The position numbers were made by a program, and so were the translations under genes. A DNA stretch of 56,903 nt from Cudoniella acicularis (lineage: Eukaryota; Ascomycota; Leotiomycetes; Helotiales; Helotiaceae), in assembly GCA_013054445.1 (NCBI GenBank), contig JAAMPI010000169.1:1-56903 (forward strand). The letters run 5' to 3'. Shown here one piece after another: positions 47,801-56,903 of this stretch (the first letter of the stretch is position 1; every line of letters begins with the position of its first letter). The notes under the pieces were generated by a model. That model saw nothing but the letters and a program-made list of their open reading frames with translations. It was not told the DNA's origin and made no database searches.

Positions 47801-49936
47801 GCACGCCGCGGCTACAAGAAAGTGCGCGAAGAAGCACGCGATCTCAAGCAAATCTCGTACAAGTTGGAGAACAAGGTTGTCGAGCTCACTCAGTCTCTTG
47901 GTTCTATGAAGAGAGAGAACAAGGCTTTGCTGAACCAGGTCGAAAACTACGAGAGTCAAATCAAGTCCTGGAAGAACAGACACAACGCTTTGGAGACACG
48001 ATCCAAGGAATTGCAAGGCGAGGCCAATCAAGCCGGTATCACCGCAGCGCGTCTTTCCGCGATGGAGGAAGAAATGGAGAAATTGAAAGTCAACTTCGAC
48101 GAGTCTACTGCCAACATCAAGCGTTTGCAAGAAGAGGAGAAGGAATTGCGGGAGTCTTTGAGAATCTCAACCCTGGAACTCGAAGCGACCAAGAAGGCGA
48201 GCCTTGCGAGCGAGGAGGAGAAGGAGACCCTGAGGCAACAGCTTGCCGACCTGCAAGACCAATTAGAGCTCGCAAAACGTGCAGTGCCCATCATGCCCAC
48301 GAATGGTGAAGTCACAAACGGTGCCGCCGCACAATTACCATCAAACGGTCTCATCAACCTTGTCTCCTCAAAGAAACCCAAACGTCGCAGTGCAGGCGCA
48401 GAGCCCCGTGAAATGGACCGCTTCAGTGCTGCTTACAGTCCTCGCCCAGTTTCGATGGCCGTCACAGGGAGCAATTTGCACCGCCAGGCGCTTCCCGGAT
48501 CTACCTTCATTCCAGGCGTTGACAATGTTGAATTTGAGCTTGAAAATCTTCTTGCAGATGAGGATGGTCTCAATGATGAAGTCACAATGGGCTTGATCAG
48601 AAACCTGAAGATTCCTGCTCCATCCACCACACCTCCGCCAACCGACAAGGAAGTCTTGTTCCCGTCCTACCTCATCAATCTAGTTACCTCGGAGATGTGG
48701 AATAACGGTTTTGTCAAAGAGTCCGAGAGATTCCTTGCGAATGTGATGCAGTCGATCCAACAAGAAGTTATGCAGCACGACGGAGAGGAGGCTATCAATC
48801 CTGGCGCATTCTGGCTATCTAACGTGCATGAGATGCTATCATTCGTCTTCCTCGCAGAAGACTGGTACGAGGCTCAGAAGACCGATAATTACGAGTACGA
48901 TCGTCTGCTCGAGATTGTGAAACACGATCTGGAGAGTTTGGAGTTCAACATCTACCACACCTGGATGAAGGTCTTGAAGAAGAAGCTGCAGAAGATGATC
49001 ATCCCAGCCATCATTGAGTCCCAGTCTCTCCCTGGTTTTGTCACGAACGAGAGCAATCGATTCCTAGGCAAGTTGCTCCAAAGCAACTCCACACCAGCCT
49101 TCAGTATGGACAATCTCTTGAGCTTGCTCAACAACGTATTCAAGGCGATGAAGGCATACTATCTTGAGGACTCCATCATCACTCAGACTGTGACAGAGTT
49201 GCTTAGATTGGTGGGTGTCACCGCATTCAATGACCTCTTGATGAGAAGAAACTTCCTCTCCTGGAAGCGTGGTCTCCAAATTAACTACAACATTACCCGT
49301 ATTGAGGAGTGGTGCAAGAGTCACGACATGCCGGAGGGTACTCTACAACTTGAACATCTCATGGTAAGTTCGATTTTTGCTCTTATGGTGACTTATGACT
49401 AACCTTTTTATAGCAAGCAACGAAGCTTCTTCAACTGAAAAAGGCCACCTTGAATGATATCGAGATTATCCAAGATATTTGCTGGATGTAAGTCACCATC
49501 ATTGGCCAAACTTACACATTTTCAATGCTCACATAATTGCAGGTTGTCACCGAACCAAATTCAAAAGTTGCTTAACCAGTACCTCGTGGCCGATTACGAA
49601 CAACCAATTAACGGCGAGATCATGAAGGCTGTAGCTTCACGAGTAACTGAAAAGAGTGATGTATTGCTTCTCACGGCTGTGGATATGGATGACAGTGGGC
49701 CTTATGAGATCGCGGAGCCCCGTGTCATCACTGCCCTCGAGACATACACGCCATCATGTAAGAACATACTTACCCTTGAGTTTTGATTTTCTAACACGAT
49801 TGTAGGGCTTCAAACTCCACGATTGAAACGTCTCGCAGAGATTGTATCTGCGCAGGCCATTGCACAACAAGAGAAGATCGACTTTCCTTTAGACGAGACC
49901 AATGAACTCACCGACAGCGAACTTAATGGGGCATAA
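44887..49936 (+). CDS. class V myosin, about 1578 aa, with a +1 shift in an A7 run
   Basis: Actin motor moving vesicles and organelles toward hyphal tips (Myo2/MyoE type). Exons: 44887-45021, 45080-45212, 45267-45456, 45504-49363, 49414-49487, 49543-49757, 49806-49936. Starts [16 protein letters not shown]. The motor has the P-loop [13 protein letters not shown] (about residue 168), [13 protein letters not shown] (switch I), [20 protein letters not shown], and the actin-binding [15 protein letters not shown] motifs follow ([17 protein letters not shown] and five more), then a coiled coil (about residues 900-1060), and a DIL cargo domain ending ELNGA. At 46017-46023 a run of seven A shifts the frame at about residue 325. 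One base fewer gives [10 protein letters not shown], and the exon sum then becomes 4737, a multiple of three. Most likely an over-called base; otherwise the motor is truncated. Confidence 0.93.
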
Positions 49937-50778
49937 TCGACTCACCAAACCATCCGTATTGCAAGCTCCTGCTATTTAGCAAGCGGGTGTTGATGACTTC
50001 TTCACTTCTCTTGTACTATTTTCCCCCCGACCTCTTGGAAGATCTTCCGCCATTGGCTTGCAAGACCTTTTGTATATGGAAGGATGGATCTTACCTCTGT
50101 TAGCGTACACTCACGCATTACGTGGGACTTTGTTATTTGTTGGAATGACTGCACATGGGACATCTAGTGCATTGTAGAAATCATTTGCAGTAGGCGTTCT
50201 GATCTGCTTTCAGGAAATGGTATAGTGAGAGAGAGCTTTCACTTAGTCCTCCGTCGAAGGATAAAGAGCATGTATGAGGGAGCAGCCACTAATACTCCAA
50301 TGCCGTATGAATGGAATGCTCTACCAAGCCTTGTTGTCTTTTAAGAAGTATCATTTGGTGATACCAAAGAACTTTTCAAATCTGACTATGTAACTAGTTA
50401 GAAATCAACAAGAAAGTAAACCAAATCACCAATCAAAAAAGTGCATATACTGAATTTTACTTCTTTAATGAACTCTAGATCGATCCCAGGTATCTATCTC
50501 TCTTCCGCGGTCCCGTGCTGCCGCATGATGGCAAAGAGAATATCTCAGCGCATTGGGAACTGTTGGGTATGCCCCCTGGAAACTCATGAGACCGTTCCCG
50601 ATGGGTGCTAGCTCGGATTGACAATCTCTTATCGATAAGCCGATAAGAGCCCAAAACTTAACCTGGTCCAAAAAAAAATCTACAATCGCGAAGCGTGTCG
50701 CATAACGAATCCAACCCATTCCAAACAGCCATTATCACGATACAAGTAAGCATCCACAACACCCCCCCCCCTTACAAA
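49937..50778. other. intergenic; myosin 3' side and FAP7 promoter
   Basis: 842 bases. A run of ten C (50762-50771) lies just before the FAP7 start and is length-prone. No gene is seen. Confidence 0.5.
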
Positions 50779-51376
50779 ATGCGAACACAACCGAATATTA
50801 TCGTCACGGGCACGCCCGGCGTAGGCAAAACCACACACTGCGAGACGCTGGCGCAAAACACCGGACTGAAGCACATGGCGATCAACGACGTGGTGAAATC
50901 GAGGGAGTGCCATGACGGGTGGGACAAGGAGTTTGGGTGCTGGATCGTGGATGAAGATAAGCTACTGGATGTGATTGAGGATGAAGTGAAGCAGGGAGGC
51001 TATATTATCGATTGGCATGCTTGTGAGGTTTTCCCAAAGAGCTGGATTGATCTGGTGGTTGTGTTGAGGGTAGATTCGACGGTACTTTATGATCGGTTGA
51101 AGGCTAGGTGTGTATTTCATATTCCGTGATGAGTTTAGGGGGGGAAGGCAGGTCTGACTGGGGAATGATAGGAATTACGCCGAGAATAAGCTGCAAGAGA
51201 ATCTCGATTCCGAAATTATGGAGGTGCTATTGCAGGAGGCGAGGGATGCATATGATGAAGAAATTGTGGTGGAGTTGAGGAGTGATACGGCAGAGGAGAT
51301 GGAGAACAACATTGAGAGAATTGAAAGCTGGATCACGAATTGGAAGAAAAATAATGCCGCAGAAAAGGAACAATAA
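50779..51376 (+). CDS. FAP7: FAP7 / adenylate kinase isoenzyme 6, 177 aa
   Basis: Nuclear P-loop nucleoside monophosphate kinase/ATPase needed for the last steps of 18S rRNA maturation, acting with RPS14. Exons 50779-51107 and 51172-51376 (sum 534). The P-loop is GTPGVGKTTHCETLA, close to the N-terminus, followed by HMAINDVVKSRECHDGWDKE, GGYIIDWHACEVFPKSWIDL, VVVLRVDSTVLYDRLKAR and, after the intron, NYAENKLQENLDSEIMEVLL. These are the family's blocks in order. Its stop lies 42 bases from the stop of the convergent ITPase gene. Confidence 0.96.
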
Positions 51377-51418
51377 AGTCTATGAGGGTTTCTTGGTCTA
51401 TGAGCTCCTGCAAAGGGT

Positions 51419-52235
51419 CTATGATTCTTGCAACCAGGTCTTCAATTTCTCGAGCGCTCGGAATCGGTGGGAAATCTTGTTCTTCTCGACTTTTTCCATC
51501 TCGGCGTATCTTGGAGTACAAAAGTTAGTCACTAACGGCGTTGAGGACAAGGAATTGTATACATACGTCTTGCCTTCATACTCGAAAATTGGGTCCCAGC
51601 CTGCAGCTTGTTAGTAATTCAGGGCTCCCGCGAGAGGGCTATGGGATCTTACCAAAATTTGGCGGGCCTCTTGCTGGAACTATCTTGCCCTGAGAGTCGT
51701 CAGAAAAGACAGCTTTTTTATCAAGGAAATGATCCTCACATCTGTACGGCCTTGGAAAATGATAGGTTCATGACCAGGACCTTCGCAGTACGCAAATGTG
51801 CATACGGCTTGAGCAGACTTGTCTGGATAAGCGGAGAGAAGATTGTTAAGTCCTTCATGACCAAGTGCTTCAAGGAACCATTTTCTGTAGGGCAAGAAAT
51901 CAGAATCATGCTTTTTGAGTGCGATTTGATGCATACATGTAAGGTCCGGGTAGCTCTTTCAAAGCACCGAAACATAAACAAGTGTCTTCCACGAGCACTG
52001 GGCCTTTAATCTGTGGCTCGGTCAGTAAAATTTCCCAGTATATCTATTTGAAATAAGAAATTACAGCCTCCGCAGCTCTTCGACATTTATCTGCTGAAAT
52101 CTCCTCGATCGTGCCTTGAATCTCAACCAAATCGAGGGATTGGCTTTGTAAATCGACAACGTCGCCCAAAATAGCCTGAACCTCTGTGAGTTTGTTTTTA
52201 TTTCCGGTTATGAAATTGAGTTGCTTGGGTGCCAT
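51419..52235 (-). CDS. HAM1: inosine triphosphate pyrophosphatase (ITPase), 185 aa
   Basis: House-cleaning enzyme that hydrolyses ITP, dITP and XTP to monophosphates, keeping deaminated purines out of nucleic acids. Exons: 52065-52235, 51937-52016, 51740-51884, 51653-51689, 51567-51600, 51419-51509 (sum 558). Segments: [18 protein letters not shown] at the N-terminus (substrate-binding T/S-x-N-x-x-K), [72 protein letters not shown] and the C-terminal [16 protein letters not shown]. All are characteristic. The convergent FAP7 gene ends 42 bases away, so the 3' untranslated regions very probably overlap. Confidence 0.96.
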
Positions 52236-52775
52236 TTTGTAGTAAGGCTTTGAGGGGTGGTGGGGGATGCACAGGTAAGGAGGCGAAAGCCGAGAGATAT
52301 TTGGGGGATCAACCAGGGGGTGAATATGATTGGCTCGCCAATTCCGGAAGAAAACATAACAAGATGACATTGACTTCAGGGACCAAGCCAATTACTGTAA
52401 GACCACCTGGCCAGCTAAGACTAACTAAGACCAACCAACAATTATGCCTCTGTCCACCATATAAGAATGAGAACCTACGCACCAGTTAACAAATCTGCAA
52501 GAAGCACGACATTCCTTTGCGGATAAAGCCCTTAGGATCCGAAGTGATCATCTCGGCGTGAGGACCCATATAACAAAGCAGTAATAAACGCTAACAAACG
52601 CTAGCTAGGCAGGTGCATCCAAGGTGCTGCAACCTCACGCGGCGCAGTCCCTGTTTCTGCATGGACATATCACACATTCTAAAAGAAATCCCGAGTGAAA
52701 GGGGTGCTCAATTGAGGAATCAAAAGTTTCTTCACACGGTCGATTCTTTTTCTTGGGACCCGGAAACTCACCCTC
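52236..52775. promoter_or_regulatory. shared divergent promoter of ITPase and the second P450
   Basis: 540 bases between two divergent starts. It holds a short run of CTAAGACTAACTAAGACCAACC words (about 52416-52437), and two adjacent AACAAACGCTAG-like words near 52590-52605. No gene is seen. Confidence 0.4.
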
Positions 52776-55030
52776 ATGATGGAGGACGACTTCTATCACC
52801 CATTGGCAAATGTCTCGACTCCCTCATCTGGATGGACCTCTGGCGCCTGGCAAGCCGCGCTCTCTCTACACCCGAATGTGCTTCTCGCTCTTTTTCTGGG
52901 CCCCGTTCTTATCGTGATGGTTACTCGTTATATGACTGGTCTCCCACCTAAAGAGTTATCTGGTCAAAAGGCGAGCACAGTATGGGGATACCCATACTGG
53001 ATCCCATTTGTGGGCCATGCATTCTCTTTGTGAGTTTCTAAAGTTTCAGTTTGGGAATAAGGTGCTAACTCTGGTATAGTTTTCGAGATCCTATCAAATT
53101 GATGAGAGAAGCCGAGTGGGTTTGGATCAAACTTCTAGTGGTTGTGATTCCAGCTCCTAACTTCTTCCAGGAGCCAAAGCCCGCACGGCAATATATTTTC
53201 CCTGACACTTGGAGGAACGACCCTTAACATCAGTAAGTCACAATTTCAATGCTGCAAGGCGCTCTGCGCTCAAGCAAGATCTGGAGCTGGACCACGGTTG
53301 GAATTCTTTGGCTAATGGAAGCATAGTATCCGATCCAGATTTGATCAAAAAGTAGGAAATGTGCAAGTTCTTCAGAAGTTCATACTGACTAGTCACAGTG
53401 TTATGGTGAAAAAGGAGTCCGATGTTCAATTTTCATCTATTGCTTGGGCTATTGTAGAAAAGGTACAGTAATAAACAGCATATTTTATCAATCGCTAACT
53501 TTTCGAAGTTCTTCGGTATTCCAAAGGCCAGTTACCAGAAATATGTGTCTGTGTGGGATGTAAGCTATTCCATCCCTTTTTTTCAGATCTCTATTGATAG
53601 GTCTAGGAATTGAACGGCCACGCTACTCTGCTAATGAGAGAGCCTCACATGAGCAATATGCTCAAGGCAACTATTCGCAACCTCGAGAGGAATCTCCAAA
53701 ACATGATCACTTTCGTGGACACCGAAATTGACCTCCAGCCGTGGGAGCGTTGGGCCAATGCCTCCTATATCTCCTCCAGCGAGACCGAAATAAACTTGAT
53801 GTCGCTCTTGCGTGACATGACGGGCCATGCCTCTATCCCTGCTACATTTGGCGGTGCGTTTATGGAAAAATATCCCGATATCCTGCACGATGTCTATGAC
53901 ATGGACAATGGCATGTACTTCTTTCTGATGGGGTTGCCAGCTTGGTTTCCGTGGCCAGGTGTGATGAAAGCACATCTCGCACGATCCAGACTTTGGCAGG
54001 CCCTTGATGACCAACAAAGAAATCTAGATGCCTTGGCTGATGGCAAAGACGTCGACTATAGTTGGGGGGATTTAGATGATATTAGCGAGATGATTACAAG
54101 GAGGCACTCGACTTTCAAGAGTATGTCTTTGTTTTAAGATTTAAGAGAGAGAGATCAAACTCCAAAATACTGACTTGTTCGCCACAGGTAACGGCTTTGA
54201 GATCAAAGAGCGAGGAGATCTTGCTGTATATCTTCCTTTCATCTCATTTTATATCTCTGACTAATTACAATAGGTACTCTGGGCGTTGGTAGTCAATGCT
54301 CCACTCCTGGTATACTGGCAAGTTATTTATATCCTTTCAACACCAGGGCTTGTCGAGCGCATTCGCGAAGAAGTCGCTCCCTATGTAACAGTCACAAAGG
54401 GCGAATCTATTGGGAAAATCTCCGAAGCTCCAAAACTGGCCATTTCACACGAAGGTCTTACTAAGCACTGCCCTCTCCTGAGATCAACGTATTTCGAAGC
54501 GCTCAGACTTAGAATGGCGCCATGGTCTATGCGAAAAGTAGCCAGCGATGTGGTTATCTCGGGCAAGAAAACCGACAATACCATGTCTTTTGCCTTGCAC
54601 AAAGGGGAATATATCACTATGCCTCACGATCTACACATGAGCGACCCCAGGTATTTTAAGGACCCGGAGAAATTTGAGCCGGAGAGGTTCATTACAAGGG
54701 ATGAAGATGGGAAAGTCTCTACAGATGCTAGGACTATTGTAAGTCGTGCCGAACTCCTTGCAATGCCAAATTGTGGACGCAACTAATTGCTGACCATGTG
54801 CACTCCAGCGTCCCTATGGCGGTGGTCCGTCGATGTGTAAAGGCCGCAACTTCGCTGAGCGTGAATGCCTGTCCCTCGTGGCGGGTGTATTGGCGTATTG
54901 GGATATCGGACCCGCAGACAAGAAAGCAGGATGGGTGGTACCACCATTAGTGAGGACAAGTGGCATGGCAAGGCCACAACATGAAACAAGGGTGCGAATC
55001 AAAAGGAGAACATTTGAGTGGGAGACTTGA
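52776..55030 (+). CDS. cytochrome P450, CYP7/CYP8-like, 575 aa, ten exons
   Basis: Membrane-bound P450 resembling the sterol 7-alpha-hydroxylase/prostacyclin-synthase type; substrate unknown. Exons: 52776-53029, 53080-53115, 53174-53232, 53327-53351, 53399-53462, 53509-53559, 53607-54120, 54188-54225, 54274-54738, 54809-55030 (sum 1728). A hydrophobic anchor (LLALFLGPVLIVMVTRYM) precedes YPYWIPFVGHAFSFFRDP. The small exons give NIFSLTLGGTTLNIISDPDL. The I-helix region reads VLWALVVNAPLLVYW, without the usual acid-Thr pair. The ExxR is EALR, and the haem loop PYGGGPSMCKGRNFAE has its Cys at about residue 512. The missing I-helix Thr is shared with isomerase-like CYP8 and some fungal relatives, so it may not be a plain monooxygenase. 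Exons 3-5 are short, and their borders rest on frame continuity. Confidence 0.88.
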
Positions 55031-56903
55031 TATTCAAGGGTGTCGAGGTTGGAATATGTATACAATGATTGGAAAACTTGACCATGATGGATTAGCTATG
55101 CGAGGTTCTTGTATTATAAACCTATCTTCGTTTGATTGTATCTAAGCGGCTTTTTGGGCAGTTCAGTGTCAATGTTTGAGCACGAGGAAGGAATAAAGAA
55201 AATGATCGACCTCTCGTGCATCAATGTCTGCCTACAGTCATTATGTTTTTTTCCCTAGGTCAAGTAGCATTTTGGATCTTTCCAGGACCTCTTCCACTCA
55301 GCTGAACACTGATAACAGCGGAAACATATACCGAGAAAATGCCAGGGCTTTTCTGAGTATTCAGTTCTGCTGATTTCTGCTCCTTCCGTTTGCGGCGTAC
55401 TGTTGTCTATTCAACTGTGCCACGCGCGATCCACGTCGCAAAATCATCAAACACTTGAAAACAGTGAAATAATCGCCTATTAAAAATCAAAAGCAAGTAG
55501 CTCGAGCAAGTAGAATTAGAGAGGGTTTCAGGCTCTTATCTTCACAGTAATGCTTGCACAGAAGAAAGCATTCATTCTTGAAAGTCGAAATGCGAATGCT
55601 ACGTTGGCGGTACGGGTCATTGCACAATGCACAGTCGAATGGATATATCCAGTTATTTGCTTAGAGTCACACATGCACATTTAGCTATGATTCTGTGGAT
55701 TCCACAAGCAAAGGTAGGAACTTGCAATGAAATTGGACGTCGTAACCTGAGATTGTGACATGTTCTGGTTGCGTTTGCAATAACATGGATTCACTTTCCT
55801 AATACTTGGTCTATTAACTTATCTGCTATGCTAGCTTACTCTTAACTTTATTTATGCGCACCCTCTAGTGGCTCGGTAAACCTCGGTACACATTCCTTTT
55901 TCGATATTCGAAACTATATACACAAACCTCCTCTGCCTTGGTTAGCAAAAAAATATACTCCCCCTCTTCACAACTTCATTTTTTAAAAATCCGAAACAAC
56001 AAAATAAATGCAAAAAAAGGCCACACACACGACAGGCCAAGAAATCCTAACCATGAGAAGAGGAAACAAGATAGCGGGTCCCGTGGCCCGAACAGGATTG
56101 CACGAACAAGAACTGCTTTGGGGTCGTTAGGCAGCGCTATCAGGTGCCTTTCATTTACCCGTGAATTAGGACCCATGGCTCCTTAAACCGCGGGAGCAAC
56201 TGTGGACGCAAACGTCGGAGGTTTTTGGTGATAGAAAATGCATTATTGTGACTTATATTGATTCGGTTTGAGAGTGGTTCTTTGTATTTGAGCTTCGGAG
56301 TCACTTCGGGAGAGGAGAAGGGGAGGGAATGTGGTTGGTGGAAGGTGGGGCAGAGCAAGAGGAGGGCGTCTGAGCGATGATCATATAGATGAGCGATAGA
56401 CGTCCAATAGTATTCGTTCCCCTCCATGCATCCATAAGAGTATTTGATGCGAACTCGTTAATCAAGTCGTACGCATAGATGAAGATTAACATTCACATGC
56501 GGTGCCTTTGCATCATAAGTTGGTTTCTCCCTTTTTATAGGGGTTCCTCAGTCAACTGAGCTTATAGAAACACTTCAAATGATTAAATCGTCCACAAATC
56601 AAACGCCACTAAGAATTACTTCATTGCAGCGCCATTTGTGTGCACATCATGTTACTTCTACAATTTTGGAAATTCAAAGAGGTATGTTGAAATCTTTATC
56701 TTACATTTAGTAGCACATGCATGAGTGATTTCCTTGAACTGGATTTGAACCTAGGCTCTGGGATACTAATTAAATTTAAAAGAGGCCTGATGTCATTTTT
56801 TTTCTGAGCAAACAAAATTCCCATAAATCCAGGGGTGTGACGGCAGCCGAATGGAAATTTAGAATAATTCATTGTCTAGTTCACAGATCTCTATCTGCAA
56901 TAA
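55031..56903. other. gene-free end of the window
   Basis: 1873 bases with no recognisable gene on either strand. It is AT-rich except for a GC-richer patch at about 56070-56205, which holds a 7-base inverted repeat (GATAGCG at 56070-56076, CGCTATC at 56135-56141). Confidence 0.5.

Noticed and set aside
55938..56186. 82-codon plus-strand frame and its minus-strand partner in the gene-free end
   Set aside because: Composition looks odd but neither frame shows a known domain; overlapping frames on both strands suggest chance in a GC-richer patch.
56725..56775. Minus-strand GGTTCAAATCC word resembling a tRNA T-arm
   Set aside because: Flanking bases do not form the five-pair T-stem or an acceptor stem, and no D-arm or anticodon arm is found upstream.

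Overview
This window is nuclear DNA from a filamentous ascomycete (Pezizomycotina). The evidence is many short GT-AG introns of about 47-70 bases, a Zn2Cys6 regulator, two fungal P450s, and fungal-type versions of housekeeping genes (FUR1, BUR1, FAP7, ELF1, a P5B ATPase). A Leotiomycetes-like source is my impression only. I rebuilt gene models by hand: I joined conserved protein segments across GT...AG introns and checked that exon lengths sum to a multiple of three. No database search was possible.

Layout. (1) 1-8.7 kb is an accessory block: an MFS monocarboxylate-type transporter with three +1 frameshifts, a Zn2Cys6 transcription factor, a P450, and, divergent from the P450, a nine-exon homogentisate-1,2-dioxygenase-like gene. 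It looks like a small aromatic-compound gene cluster. (2) 9.2-18.5 kb holds a truncated Rab-like GTPase ending at an ambiguous base, ribosomal protein eS1, an 18-exon URC1-type GTP-cyclohydrolase-II-like gene, the elongation factor ELF1, and uracil phosphoribosyltransferase FUR1. URC1 and FUR1 both belong to the URC route of uracil catabolism. (3) 19-32 kb holds WAPL (cohesin release), RHEB (TOR signalling), cytosolic seryl-tRNA synthetase, a ZUP1-type deubiquitinase and the BUR1/CDK9 kinase. (4) 32-44 kb holds a 61-residue complex-I-like subunit, a cyclopropane-synthase-family methyltransferase, a 16-exon P5B cation/polyamine ATPase, nucleosome assembly protein NAP1 and 3-phosphoglycerate dehydrogenase. 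(5) 44.9-55 kb holds a class V myosin carrying a +1 shift in an A7 run, FAP7, ITPase (tail to tail with FAP7), and a second, CYP7/8-like P450. The last 1.9 kb shows no gene.

The most interesting parts are the 0-8.7 kb cluster, with three exact GCCGGCAA boxes in the shared P450/dioxygenase promoter, and the URC1-ELF1-FUR1 neighbourhood. Four single-base insertions, three of them in homopolymer runs, together with two N bases, suggest that some apparent gene breaks are assembly errors rather than biology.
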